Both the position numbers and the translations under genes were made by a program. The notes below the pieces were generated by a model. That model was not told the DNA's origin. It did not search any database and saw only the letters and a list, made by a program, of their open reading frames with translations. This document shows, one piece after another, positions 52,522-61,436 of a stretch of DNA of 64,000 nt (within the stretch, counting starts at the first letter, position 1; every line of letters begins with the position of its first letter). Source of the stretch: Bosea sp. BIWAKO-01 (GTDB lineage: Bacteria > Pseudomonadota > Alphaproteobacteria > Rhizobiales > Beijerinckiaceae); assembly GCF_001748145.1 (NCBI RefSeq), contig NZ_BCQA01000001.1, forward strand, positions 5,730,501-5,794,500, read 5' to 3'.

Positions 52522-54858
52522 CTAGCCACTAGACGCCTCCCTTCTCCCGGAAAGCCGCACGCCCAGAATGGCGAGCACGGCATAGAGCCCGGCCAGGCTC
52601 CAAAGGCGGACCCAGTCCCTGAAGACATCGACGAAGGCGGCGCCCATCTGGTTGGCCCGGACCAGCGCATCGATGCCCGAGGTGCTCGGCAGGGCAAAAC
52701 TGGCGCTGCGCAACAGCGGCGGGATCGCCTCCGGCGGCCAGGCCACGCCGACAAGGAAAAAGAGCGGCAGACTGATTGCGATCAGCAGCAGCACCGCCGT
52801 CTCGCGATGCTCGAACCAGCTCCCGACGAACTGCCCGAGAAAGCTCACCGAGAGGATAAAGGGGATCGCCAGCACGAGCAGGTCGAGAACGCGATCGCTG
52901 GCTGAAAAGCCATAGAGCCGCGGCAGGACGATCAGATAGAGGGCGAAGCCGGGCAGCGCCAGCAGGAGATGGGCGAGCCCCTGCCCAAGCACTGCCGTGA
53001 CGGCGGCGCGGTTGCGTCTGGCGCCATGCCCGCCGCGCTCGAAAGCGACCCCGCCCAGCGTCGCCGCCCCCATCAGCAGTGTCTGCTGCAGAATGAGCAC
53101 GAAGGCTGCTGGCACGATGTAACTGCCATAGCCCCCGGTGGGATTGAACAAGGGCTGGTTCAGCACGGCGACCGGCGAGCCGCCGGCCAGGGCGGCCAGG
53201 GCGAGGCTGCCATCAGGGCGGGCGCTGCCTGCGCTCAGGTCCGAGCGCACCGTGGCTACTCCCTCCTGGATGCCTTGCAGCGTGCGGCTATAAAGCAGGA
53301 AATAGGCGGAATCGACGAAGGCCGGCAGCCGCGCCTGATTGCCCTTTAGGACCTCCCGCTGCGTGCCGGACGGGATGGTGAGGATGCCGAACACCTCTCG
53401 GCGCGCTAGTGCCTGCTCGGCTTCGGCGAGGCTCGCCGGCCGGGCGGCGACGGCAATGGCCTCGTGCGCATCGAGCGTCTGCAGGATTCGGCGGCTGAGG
53501 TCGGTATAGTCGTCGTCGACGACCGCAATCGGGATATCCTTGACGAGCTGGCCCAGATAGGGCTGCGGATAGAACAGCCCGTAGATGATCGGCGCCAGCA
53601 CGATGAGGCTGAAGACGCCGCGATCGCCGAGGACGCGGCGATACTCCGCGGCGAAGGCGGCGACCAGCCCCGGTCCCGCCGCAGCGTGGGGCGCGGCTTC
53701 CGCCGCAAGGCCGGGCAGCCCCGCCCGCGCCAGCGCGCGCAGCCGCAGCCAGGCCAGGGTGAAGTAGAGCGCCGCCAATCCGGACAGGATGACGAAGGGA
53801 TAGACCGAGGCCTGGACCGGGACGCCACGCGCCGCTTGGTCGAACAGGAGCTGGATGTACCAGCGCAGCGGCAGCACGCTGCCCCAGGCCTGGGCGAAGG
53901 TCCCCATCGCCAGCGCCGGAAAGCCTACGCCCGCGAAGCCGAAGGCCGGCGAGCATACGATGCCACTCAACCCAAGGCCGGTGGGCAGGTCCTTGACCAG
54001 CAACTGCAGCAGGGCGCCAACCGACAGATACCCGATGATCAGGAGAAAAGCGGAGGCGACCATCATGCCGGGATCGCCGCGAAACGGGATATCGAGCAGG
54101 CCGTGGATGATGCCGAGCTCCACCGCCATCACAGTGATGAAGATGCAGACATAGGGGATCAGCTTGCCGACCAGCGCCGTCAGCGGTCTGCCTCCGGCGG
54201 CGGCGAGCCATTCCGCCAGATTGCGCCGCCTGAACTCCGAGCCGACCGCATAGCCGGCCGCGATCGTGACCACCACATGGAGCACCGTCGGCAGCACCGC
54301 CCGCAGGAGGAACTGCACGTAGTTCAGGGCCGGATTGGTCAGGACATATTGCTCGACGACAAGCGGCCCCGGAGCATAGGCCCGGTTGCCTCGGCTGCCC
54401 TGCAGCCGGGCGATGGCGTCCGAGAGCGCCGACTGCAGGGAGCTCGACACGGCATTGCCCGGGGTGAAGAACTGCTTGTTGTAGAAGATCACGACCTCCG
54501 GCCGCCGGCTGGCCAGCAGATCGCGTTCGAAATTCCTCGGAATGTAGACAGCCGCGAGCACCGAGCCCGCGCGGATTGCATGCATCGCGCTGCTGAGATC
54601 GGCCGAGCGCGTCGCCACCAGAACGCCCGGCGCGGCATTGATCGCCTGCACGAAGTTCTGCGAGCTTTGGGAGTGATCCTGGTCGACGATATCGACCCTG
54701 AGATCGCGGATCACCGCATTGCCAAAGGTCGCCGCCAGCAGCGCGAAGGCGATCAGGGGAATGCCGATCACCAAGAGCAGCGCCACCCTGTCGCGCCGGA
54801 TCCAGCGAAGCTCCCGCGTGGCGACGGCCAGGACGCCGACGGCGGGCCGGGCGGCCAT
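52522..54858 (-). CDS. tandem (fused) ABC-2 type permease
   Basis: The 778-residue protein consists of two ABC-2 permease units (about residues 1-385 and 395-778), each with a first helix, a large periplasmic domain and five further helices. The first contains IRRDRVALLLVIGIPLIAFA and the second begins EYRRVLGDRGVFSLIVLAPI. It resembles a fused YbhS/YbhR pair. No nucleotide-binding domain is included or encoded adjacent. It overlaps both neighbouring fusion-protein genes. Confidence 0.88.
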   Translation of the reverse strand: MAARPAVGVLAVATRELRWIRRDRVALLLVIGIPLIAFALLAATFGNAVIRDLRVDIVDQDHSQSSQNFVQAINAAPGVLVATRSADLSSAMHAIRAGSVLAAVYIPRNFERDLLASRRPEVVIFYNKQFFTPGNAVSSSLQSALSDAIARLQGSRGNRAYAPGPLVVEQYVLTNPALNYVQFLLRAVLPTVLHVVVTIAAGYAVGSEFRRRNLAEWLAAAGGRPLTALVGKLIPYVCIFITVMAVELGIIHGLLDIPFRGDPGMMVASAFLLIIGYLSVGALLQLLVKDLPTGLGLSGIVCSPAFGFAGVGFPALAMGTFAQAWGSVLPLRWYIQLLFDQAARGVPVQASVYPFVILSGLAALYFTLAWLRLRALARAGLPGLAAEAAPHAAAGPGLVAAFAAEYRRVLGDRGVFSLIVLAPIIYGLFYPQPYLGQLVKDIPIAVVDDDYTDLSRRILQTLDAHEAIAVAARPASLAEAEQALARREVFGILTIPSGTQREVLKGNQARLPAFVDSAYFLLYSRTLQGIQEGVATVRSDLSAGSARPDGSLALAALAGGSPVAVLNQPLFNPTGGYGSYIVPAAFVLILQQTLLMGAATLGGVAFERGGHGARRNRAAVTAVLGQGLAHLLLALPGFALYLIVLPRLYGFSASDRVLDLLVLAIPFILSVSFLGQFVGSWFEHRETAVLLLIAISLPLFFLVGVAWPPEAIPPLLRSASFALPSTSGIDALVRANQMGAAFVDVFRDWVRLWSLAGLYAVLAILGVRLSGRREASSG

Positions 54859-55916
54859 CAGCGCACCCTGGTCCAGTCGGCATAGGCGCTCATGCCGGGG
54901 CGAAGCAGCGGCACCTTTTCGACCGGATAGGCCCGGACCTCGAAGGTCCTGAGATCGAAATCCCCTGTCGCCCGCGTCGCCCGCCAGCCGGCATATTCCC
55001 CGCGCGTGGCGATGGTGCGCACCTCGACCATCACGGGCTTGTCGCCGAGCGCCGGGATCTTCACGGCGAAACGGTCTGCGACCTTCAGGCCCTTCACCAG
55101 ATCCTCGCGCATGTCGAAGCGCAGCCAGACATCGCTCAGATCGACGAGGGAGAGCAGCGCCACGCCTGGCGAGACATATTCCCCGAGCTCGATGCCGAGC
55201 TGATAGACCTGCGCCGCGACCGGCGCCTTGACCGCAAGTTCCGCCACCTGCGCGCGCAGGGTCTCGATCGCCGCCTCGGCCTTGACGACGGCCGCCTTGG
55301 CGACGGCGCGCTCCTCCGGCGTATAGCCGGCGACGGCTTCGTCATAGGCAAGCTTCGCCTGCTGGGCGCTGCGCTTGGCGACATCGAGGGTGGCCGTCGC
55401 CTCGTCGAGCCTCTGGACCGAGGCGAAGTCGCGCTCCGACAGGCGCTTAGTGCGGTCGTAATTCTGCTGCGCCAGCGTCAGATTGGCCTCGCTCGAGGCG
55501 ACGGCTGCCTTGCGTTGCGCCACCACCTCGGAGCGCGTGCCGACTTCGATGCGCGCCAGATCGGCCAGCGCGACCTGCTTTGCCGCCTCGGTCTCGCGTA
55601 GCTTGGTCAGCAGTTGCGGGTTGTCGATCTCGACCAGAAGCTGGCCGGCCGCAACATTATCCCCACGCGCGAGCGGACGCTTGCCGACGCGGCCATCCAC
55701 CCGCGCTGCGACGTCGATCCGCGTGGCGTCCGCCTCGCCCTGGATCAGAAGCGGCTGAGGCTGGGCGAGATACCAGAGCGAGAGGCCGACGATCGCCGCC
55801 ACCGACACCGCAACCACCGCTGCCGCGCCGCGCGACGGCCCGGGCGGCTCGGGAGCGGGAGGCGGCGCCTCCGCGGCGTCGACCCGTTCAGATCGAAGCG
55901 ACCCCGTCACAGCCAT
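54858..55916 (-). CDS. HlyD-family membrane fusion protein
   Basis: A 352-residue adaptor with an N-terminal helix (AAVVAVSVAAIVGLSLWYLA), lipoyl half GRVGKRPLARGDNVAAGQLL, coiled coil with NLTLAQQNYDRTKRLSERDF and a C-terminal beta-barrel part. GGAGGGCGCAGG precedes ATG 55916, the first gene of the three-gene operon. Its stop overlaps the permease ATG. Two adaptors flanking one permease is unusual. Confidence 0.88.
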   Translation of the reverse strand: MAVTGSLRSERVDAAEAPPPAPEPPGPSRGAAAVVAVSVAAIVGLSLWYLAQPQPLLIQGEADATRIDVAARVDGRVGKRPLARGDNVAAGQLLVEIDNPQLLTKLRETEAAKQVALADLARIEVGTRSEVVAQRKAAVASSEANLTLAQQNYDRTKRLSERDFASVQRLDEATATLDVAKRSAQQAKLAYDEAVAGYTPEERAVAKAAVVKAEAAIETLRAQVAELAVKAPVAAQVYQLGIELGEYVSPGVALLSLVDLSDVWLRFDMREDLVKGLKVADRFAVKIPALGDKPVMVEVRTIATRGEYAGWRATRATGDFDLRTFEVRAYPVEKVPLLRPGMSAYADWTRVR

Positions 55917-55990
55917 CCTGCGCCCTCCCTCAGAGGCCCCGCGCCCTATCATAGGCATCGCGCCGGCCTGCTGTCACGGCGAGGCGCGGA

Positions 55991-56233
55991 ATGGAGACTG
56001 CGCCGGCGCTCCTCGCCCGCGACGGGCGCGAGTGGGAGCTGGACAAGCGCAGCATCACCCTGGGGCGCGATTCCACCCGACTTCCGCCGCGACGCGCCCA
56101 CGGTTCCCCGCAGCCAGGCATGCGCCGAACTAGCGCAGCGGAATGCCCAACGTCGACTCGCGGTCACATTGCAAAAGGGCACTTGAAGGCTGAGGCGGAG
56201 AAGCGAACTGGGCGCGCCAAGAGGTGCCTCTGA
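55991..56233 (+). pseudogene. FHA-domain remnant
   Basis: The start METAPALLARDGREWELDKR and SITLGRDS resembles the first strands of an FHA domain (the GRD of the phosphothreonine-binding loop). After about 30 residues the frame becomes low-complexity and basic and loses similarity. It is divergent from the efflux operon. A truncated regulator is likely. Confidence 0.35.
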
Positions 56234-56392
56234 AACACGGCGGCTACACAGCGATGCCGCATAAATTTGGGGCTCATCCGCGAAATGAAGATGCTTAGCG
56301 AATTGGTGGACTAAGAGTGAACTATGCCTGTGGATCGAATTGCGATGAATCACCTTGCCGGGCATTCATCTCTCGGCGCCATCTTGCCCACC

Positions 56393-56608
56393 ATGAGCAA
56401 CTATCGCCAATGCAGAGCCTTCCTGATGCACGCGTTCCTTACACTTGAGGATGACTGCCCAGAAGACGATCGGCTGCGGCGCGCTATCGAGATTCTGCTA
56501 GAGGCGGTGGCCCTCACCGAACGAGCCGCAAGGCCTTCGAACGTTGTGCGGCTTCCGACTCGACCGAGCGTCTCGAATGCATTGCGCCCTCGAACTCCGG
56601 GAGCCTGA
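56393..56608 (+). CDS. small protein of an unknown family, copy 2
   Basis: A 71-residue paralogue of the protein at 21060-21278: core AFLMHAFLTLEDDCPEDDRL followed by RRAIEILLEAV and SNVVRLP. In-frame ATGs at 56324 and 56345 precede it; I chose 56393 because it aligns with the start of copy 1, though the ribosome site is weak. The unrelated flanks of the two copies argue against a recent tandem duplication. Confidence 0.65.
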   Translation: MSNYRQCRAFLMHAFLTLEDDCPEDDRLRRAIEILLEAVALTERAARPSNVVRLPTRPSVSNALRPRTPGA

Positions 56609-56646
56609 CGGAGGTTTGCCGCCTCTGGCTAGCCGGTTGGGGTCTT

Positions 56647-56676
56647 TGGTGCGGCGGCGGGAGTCGAACCCGCCCG
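56647..56676 (-). other. tRNA 3'-end-like remnant
   Basis: On the minus strand the sequence reads GGCGGGTTCGACTCCCGCC, a T-arm with TTCGACT loop, followed by GCCGCACCA, an acceptor strand with CCA. No matching D-arm or anticodon arm was found in the expected position, so it is not a whole tRNA. Such pieces are typical scars of integrative elements. Confidence 0.45.
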
Positions 56677-56803
56677 ATGAATGCGCGATGCAAGCCAAAT
56701 TTGGATCGGTCGCCCGACGCCGCGTCAGATCGTTCATGAACTGGAGCGAGATGGTGGGGCCAGCCTGGATGCTTCTGCATCGGCTCGATAACTCCCGCTC
56801 TCC

Positions 56804-57052
56804 TCATCCGCGTGGTTGAAGGCCGTTTTCCAAGACAGTCCGTGCGGCCACAAACACCTCCCGCTTCACCGCTAGGCTGCCCTGCTGCTGCTCCAGAAGC
56901 AGGAGCGCGGTTTCGTAGATCTCGCGAATGTCATCCGGTTCCAGTACACCTTTTTGTACAAGACATCGCAGCAGACCCGCCATTGTCGATGTCGAGATGA
57001 GATTTCCGGCCGATGCCGCGTCTGACGGATGGAGAGACATGCCGCTGCTCAT
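56804..57052 (-). CDS. hypothetical protein coupled to the HTH gene
   Basis: An 82-residue helical protein with KGVLEPDDIREIYETALLLL followed by EQQQG. It overlaps the stop of the preceding Fis-type gene (ATGA), so the two are translated as a unit. No family is recognised. Confidence 0.6.
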   Translation of the reverse strand: MSSGMSLHPSDAASAGNLISTSTMAGLLRCLVQKGVLEPDDIREIYETALLLLEQQQGSLAVKREVFVAARTVLENGLQPRG

Positions 57053-57276
57053 TGCGCCGCTGGCTGCGGCGGGTCGGGCACGTCATGGCCCTTGGCGGAA
57101 TACGCGCTGATCTTGTTGCGCAGCGTGCGGATAGCGATGCCGAGCATGTTCGCCGCATGGGTGCGGTTGCCACCTGTCTCCCGCAGCGTCGCCAAAATCA
57201 GGTCACGCTCGACGTCGGCAACAGGCAGGCCGACGAGCTGCTCAACGACGGCGTGATCCAGGTCTAGGTCGGGCAT
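57049..57276 (-). CDS. free-standing Fis-type HTH protein (FlbD/NtrC C-terminal-like)
   Basis: A 75-residue protein that consists almost only of the DNA-binding end of an NtrC-family activator: VGLPVADVERDLILATLRET then GGNRTHAANMLGIAIRTLRN. There is no receiver or AAA domain. ATG 57276 follows GAGAGG. The match to flagellar regulator FlbD is close in pattern, but with no AAA domain it could only bind DNA, for example as a competitor or nucleoid-like factor. Confidence 0.7.
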   Translation of the reverse strand: MPDLDLDHAVVEQLVGLPVADVERDLILATLRETGGNRTHAANMLGIAIRTLRNKISAYSAKGHDVPDPPQPAAQ

Positions 57277-57944
57277 GGTCACGGTCCTCTCCGAGCCCCC
57301 AGCTCTGATGGACGACGACAAGGGGGCGCCCTCAAGGTTAAGAATTGGTGAATTCGAGCAGGGGCGGCGGAACTGTGACCGCGCTGCTGCGGGCCTAAAG
57401 GCCATTAGTTCCCGACGCTTTCTCAACTCGCGCAGCAGGGCATTCAGTGCCCGCAACCCCGTCCGGTGATCGGCTTTGACGGGGCGCTCCGAAGGACTTC
57501 AACCGGGGGCGCAGCGAGGCGCGCCATTGACCTCCTCGCTCAATTCCACGAGCATTCTCACTCGAGGCCTACCGCGCCGGTTTCTCCTCCCCGGCCCGCG
57601 CGTGACTGGCCGGGCGGTTGTTAGCAGATGGCCGCCCGGCCTCCTTCCGCGACGGAAGGTTCGTTTCTGCAAAAGCGCCCGCCCGCGGTCCCCTCGCGTT
57701 GTCGCGTTCCTCAAGACCAACGCCGCCACGCGGCCAACGTCCAACTTGGGTCGGGACCTGGCTTTAATCCGTCCAGGAATGTCCAGTTGCGGGCAACGAG
57801 CCAACGTCCGGAAGTGGCGCACCGCAGACCAAGGCGTGGCACAGGTGGAGGTCAGGTCAGGCATCCCCGGTCATCTCAGACATTCGCGACGACGCGCCTG
57901 CCGGTCTAATCGACCCCTTCGCGGCCCCGACAATCTCGCCCCCC
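57277..57944. other. 668-base gap without a recognisable gene
   Basis: Frames on both strands here are Arg- and Pro-rich, lack ribosome sites and show no family similarity. The interval marks the end of the accessory segment; no repeat or RNA gene was identified. Confidence 0.45.
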
Positions 57945-58652
57945 TTACCCCGCAAACACCGACCGCTCCGCAAACCCCGTATGCCGCCGCATCATCCGGC
58001 CCACGACCCGGTCGCGCGAGGTGCGGATGTGGCGCGCCACCGCTTCGCGGGCGGCTGACGCATCCCTGCGCGCCAGCGCCTCGATGATCTCGTCATGGTC
58101 GTGGCGGACCTCCTCGCCATCCTCGGCCGCGCCGAGATCGGCGAAGAGTAGGCGCTGCATCTCGTCCATGGTCTGGGCGATGCCGCGCAATAGCCGGGCG
58201 TTGTCGGCAATGGTCGCGATCGCCTCGTGAAAATCCTGGTTGGCGCGCATGAAGGCGCGGTAGCTCGCCTGGTCGCCGATGCGCAGCTCGACGGAGGATA
58301 GCCGGCGCATCATTTCGACATGGCTGTCGGTGATGCGCGGGGCGGCGAGTTCGGCTGCGGCGCATTCGAGGATCAGCCGCATCTGGATCAGCTCGTGGAA
58401 ATCGCGGAGCGACAGCTCGGTGACGCTGTAGCCGCGGCGCGGAATGACGCGGACCAGCCCGTCCTGCCGCAGCCGTGACAAGGCCTCGCGCAAGGGCGAA
58501 GTGCTGACCTTGAAGCGTGCGACGAGATCCGATTCGTTGAAGACCGCCCCTTGCGCGATCTCGCCAACGATGATCGCGGCGCGGAGCTCCTGATAGACGC
58601 GCTCGGCCAGCGAGAGCTTGGCATCCTGTCCTGCTTCGGCCTTGGCCGGCAT
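57945..58652 (-). CDS. GntR/FCD transcriptional regulator
   Basis: A 235-residue regulator: GntR helix (LAERVYQELRAAIIVGEIAQ, then STSPLREALSRLRQDGLVRV) and FCD domain with LIQMRLILECAAAELAA and the metal-site histidines in ANQDFHEAIATIADN and AVARHIRTS. It lies about 90 bases after the MFS gene on the same strand and probably controls it and the divergent CapA gene through the ACATCA repeats near 60.1-60.3 kb. Confidence 0.9.
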   Translation of the reverse strand: MPAKAEAGQDAKLSLAERVYQELRAAIIVGEIAQGAVFNESDLVARFKVSTSPLREALSRLRQDGLVRVIPRRGYSVTELSLRDFHELIQMRLILECAAAELAAPRITDSHVEMMRRLSSVELRIGDQASYRAFMRANQDFHEAIATIADNARLLRGIAQTMDEMQRLLFADLGAAEDGEEVRHDHDEIIEALARRDASAAREAVARHIRTSRDRVVGRMMRRHTGFAERSVFAG

Positions 58653-58740
58653 TGTTCAAGCCCTTCGTGAAAAAGGTCGCGGCGCCTGATGCGCCGCGAC
58701 CGCTCCCTGCCCTATTGGTCGGCGGGTTCGGCAGGCCCCG

Positions 58741-60069
58741 TCAAGCCCGCCGACCAGCGAAGAAGCGCTGGACGACGACGAGGATGATCAGCGCTGCGAG
58801 CGCTTCGACGAGCGCGACCGCAATCAGGCCTGGCGCGATCTGGCCCGTGGCGTCCTTCAGCAGGCCAAGGCCATAGGGCGCGAGGAAGCCGCCGAGATTG
58901 CCGAACGAGTTGATGATCGCGATGCCAGCCGCAGCCGCCGTGCCGGCGAAGAGCCGGTTGGGCAGCTGCCAGAACACGGGAATCGCGCCATAGGCCCCGG
59001 CCAGCGCCAGCGAGAACAGCACGACGACCATCTGCGGCGAGCCGTGCAGGGCAAAAGCGACGCCGGCGAGGCCGAGCGCGCCGACGATCAGCGAGCCGAC
59101 GCATTGCAGCAGCGGGCGTCCCGTCCGGTCGGCCATCAGGCCGTTGCCGATCATCACCGCGGAACCGACGAGCGAGGCGCCCGAGACCAGCCAGCCGATG
59201 GTCGCGACATTGCCGAAACCGGCCTCGCGCATGATCGTCGGGCCCCAGAAGGCGACGGTCGCGTTGGCGACGATGATGCAGAAATAGACCAGCGTGAAGA
59301 TCCAGAGCCGCGGATCGCGCAGTACCATCGACAGGCCATGCTCGCGCGGACCGAGCACCCTCGCGTCGCGCTCAAGATCGTCGCGGACCGCGCTGCGCTC
59401 GGCATCCGAGAGCCAATGCGCCTGTTCCAGCCGGTCGGTGAGCCAGGCGAGCGCAAAGAGCCCGATCAGGATCGTCGGAATGCCCTCGACGATGAACAGC
59501 CATTGCCAGCCCGACAGGCCGCCCAGGCCCTGCATCCCGGTCATGATCTGGCCGGCGAGCGGGCCGCCAATGACGCCGGACAAGGCGACCGAGGACATGA
59601 AGATGCCAAAAACCTTGGCCCGGCGCTCGCTCGGGAACCATTGCGTCAGGAACAGGATGACGCCCGGAAAGAACCCGGCCTCGAAGGCGCCGAGCAGGAA
59701 GCGCAGGATGTAGAAGGTGGTCGGCGTCGTCGCATAGGACATCAGCGCGCAGATCGTGCCCCAGCCGATGGCGATGCGGGCGATGGTCTTGCGCGCGCCG
59801 ATGCGCTGCAGCAGCAGGTTGCTCGGCACCTCGAACAGGAGATAGCCGATATAGAAGATGCCGGCGCCGAGCCCATAGACGGCCTCGGAGAAGCGCAGCT
59901 CGTCGGCCATCTGCAGCTTGGCGAAGCTGATATTGACGCGGTCGACCCAGGCCAGCACCCAGAGAACCATCAGGATCGGGATCAGGCGCCAGAAGATCCG
60001 GCGATAGGCGGTGTCGAGCAGCGTCGCGGTCGCGCGGGCGGCCGCGCCCGGTAGCGATGTATCGGTCAT
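58741..60069 (-). CDS. MFS transporter, anion:cation symporter (tartrate/glucarate-like)
   Basis: The 442-residue protein has 12 helices and the ACS-family features VDRVNISFAKLQMADEL after the first helix and FEVPSNLLLQRIGARK with the conserved RIGAR loop. Such carriers take up organic acids such as tartrate, galactarate or phthalate. ATG 60069 starts the family; an upstream frame was not used. The divergent gene is a CapA-type protein. Confidence 0.9.
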   Translation of the reverse strand: MTDTSLPGAAARATATLLDTAYRRIFWRLIPILMVLWVLAWVDRVNISFAKLQMADELRFSEAVYGLGAGIFYIGYLLFEVPSNLLLQRIGARKTIARIAIGWGTICALMSYATTPTTFYILRFLLGAFEAGFFPGVILFLTQWFPSERRAKVFGIFMSSVALSGVIGGPLAGQIMTGMQGLGGLSGWQWLFIVEGIPTILIGLFALAWLTDRLEQAHWLSDAERSAVRDDLERDARVLGPREHGLSMVLRDPRLWIFTLVYFCIIVANATVAFWGPTIMREAGFGNVATIGWLVSGASLVGSAVMIGNGLMADRTGRPLLQCVGSLIVGALGLAGVAFALHGSPQMVVVLFSLALAGAYGAIPVFWQLPNRLFAGTAAAAGIAIINSFGNLGGFLAPYGLGLLKDATGQIAPGLIAVALVEALAALIILVVVQRFFAGRRA

Positions 60070-60125
60070 GTCAGAATCCCCTCGGCGGCCTTCGACCAGC
60101 ATGAGCGAAGTCGTGGCTCGATTTG

Positions 60126-60295
60126 TGATGCATCAATAAAACATCATAAACGAAACGAGCCTGTCAACAGGCACGGTCGGGGCTATGACGAGGCCGATCG
60201 GTTGAACGCGCCCTCTCCCGCCATCCCAACGTCGACCCCTTGACCGCTGGCACTAACTGCGAGCAGTAATTGAAACATCAAAAAAACATCTAAGG
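60126..60295. promoter_or_regulatory. repeated ACATCA-type operator candidates
   Basis: A perfect palindrome TGATGCATCA (60126-60135) is followed by AAACATCATAAA (from 60138), and AAACATCAAAAAAACATC occurs just before the CapA gene (60273-60290). The repeated motif in the 227-base divergent gap fits binding by the neighbouring FCD regulator. Confidence 0.5.
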
Positions 60296-60296
60296 G

Positions 60297-61379
60297 ATGA
60301 GCATGTCCATTCTGACACTCGGCGCGGCCGGAGATATCGTGGTCCGCGAGCGGCTCTATGCCAGCGACGCGCTAATCGATGAGGGTTACGGCGAGACGCT
60401 GGCCTATCTCCGGCAGAGCGATCTGGTCTGGGGCTCCTGCGAGGTGCAGTTCGCTCGCCAGGGCTATCGCAGCGATGCGCCGATCGCCTATCTCGTCGAC
60501 CCGACGGTGGCCGGCGATCTCGGCCGGGCCGGATTCGGGCTGATGACGGTCGCGACCAATCACACCTGCGATTTCGGCCCCCATGCCTTCCTGGAGACGC
60601 TCGACCATCTGCACGCGGCCAGTGTCGACACGGTCGGGGGCGGCAAGGACCTTGCCGCCTCACTCGTGCCGGATCTGCGCGTGATCAATGGCTGCAGGTT
60701 AGGGACCATCGCAGTCTCCTGCCTGCTGCCGCCGGACTATGCGGCGACGGAGACGCGGCCGGGCATCGCGCCGCTCGCAATCGAGCAATGGCCGGAAATC
60801 CACCCTGTCCTGCTCGCGACCGAGCCCGGTGCGCCGATGCGGATGCGCAGCCGGGTGCGCGAGAGCGATCTCGCGCGGTTGTGCGGTCAGATCGCCAGCT
60901 TGCGGTCCCATGTCGACGTGCTGATCGTCAGCGTGCATTGGGGCTATGGCCGTGGCGACCCGCTGGCCGAATACCAGCGACCGCTAGGCCAGGCCCTGAT
61001 CGATGCCGGCGCCGACATGGTGCTCGGCAACCACGCCCACAGCCCGGCCGGCGTCGAGACCTATCGGGGCAAGCCGATTCTCTACAGCCTCGGCAACCAC
61101 ATCGCCCAGCAGGACTGGGACAACGCCACGCCCGACCAGAAAGCGATCTTCTCGCAGATCGACCCCTGGTCGCTGGTCTGCCGCGTCGGCATCGGCACCG
61201 GCGGTGTCGAGACGATCGAATTCCGCGCGACCGAGTGCAACGCAAACGGGATGCCGGTGCTGATCCAGGAGCCGGCCCGCGCCCTGCCCGTGCTCGACCG
61301 CTTCGACCGGCTCTCACGCGGCATGGGCACGGAAGCTGAGATCGACGGCGCGCGCCTCACGACCCGGTTCTCAGGCTGA
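60297..61379 (+). CDS. CapA-family (PGA_cap) metallophosphoesterase-like protein
   Basis: A 360-residue protein of the PGA_cap fold: GAAGDIVVRERLYA with the first metal Asp, CEVQF, VATNHTCDFG with the NH motif, VSVHWGYGRGDPLAEYQRPL with the VHWG motif, and VLGNHAHSPAGVETYRGKPI. CapA relatives act in polyglutamate capsule synthesis, but most stand-alone members are unassigned. No signal peptide is seen. It starts at ATG 60297, with a second ATG at 60303. Confidence 0.82.
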   Translation: MSMSILTLGAAGDIVVRERLYASDALIDEGYGETLAYLRQSDLVWGSCEVQFARQGYRSDAPIAYLVDPTVAGDLGRAGFGLMTVATNHTCDFGPHAFLETLDHLHAASVDTVGGGKDLAASLVPDLRVINGCRLGTIAVSCLLPPDYAATETRPGIAPLAIEQWPEIHPVLLATEPGAPMRMRSRVRESDLARLCGQIASLRSHVDVLIVSVHWGYGRGDPLAEYQRPLGQALIDAGADMVLGNHAHSPAGVETYRGKPILYSLGNHIAQQDWDNATPDQKAIFSQIDPWSLVCRVGIGTGGVETIEFRATECNANGMPVLIQEPARALPVLDRFDRLSRGMGTEAEIDGARLTTRFSG

Positions 61380-61392
61380 GAAGCGAATTGCG

Positions 61393-61422
61393 GCGGCGTG
61401 GATGCGAAAGGCGCCACGCCGC
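61393..61422. terminator. bidirectional terminator between convergent genes
   Basis: GCGGCGTGG (61393-61401) pairs perfectly with CCACGCCGC (61414-61422) over a 12-base loop, midway between the CapA stop and the permease stop. There is no T-run. Confidence 0.5.
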
Positions 61423-61436
61423 TGGCGCGAATCCCC

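Noticed and set aside
53464..54885. Plus-strand frame opposite the ABC-2 permease
   Set aside because: It is Arg/Gln/Asp-rich and antisense to a well-supported membrane protein.
56647..56745. A complete tRNA gene ending at the CCA near 56647
   Set aside because: A partial 5' acceptor match can be found near 56730, but no proper D-arm or anticodon arm fits between, so only the 3' end is supported.
56544..56819. Plus-strand frame encoding RRRESNPPDE
   Set aside because: This peptide is the familiar false translation across the complement of a tRNA T-arm; the DNA is better explained as a tRNA-like scar.
57476..58087. 203-codon plus-strand frame in the 57.3-57.9 kb gap
   Set aside because: It is Arg/Pro-rich, has no ribosome site and runs into the antisense of the FCD regulator.
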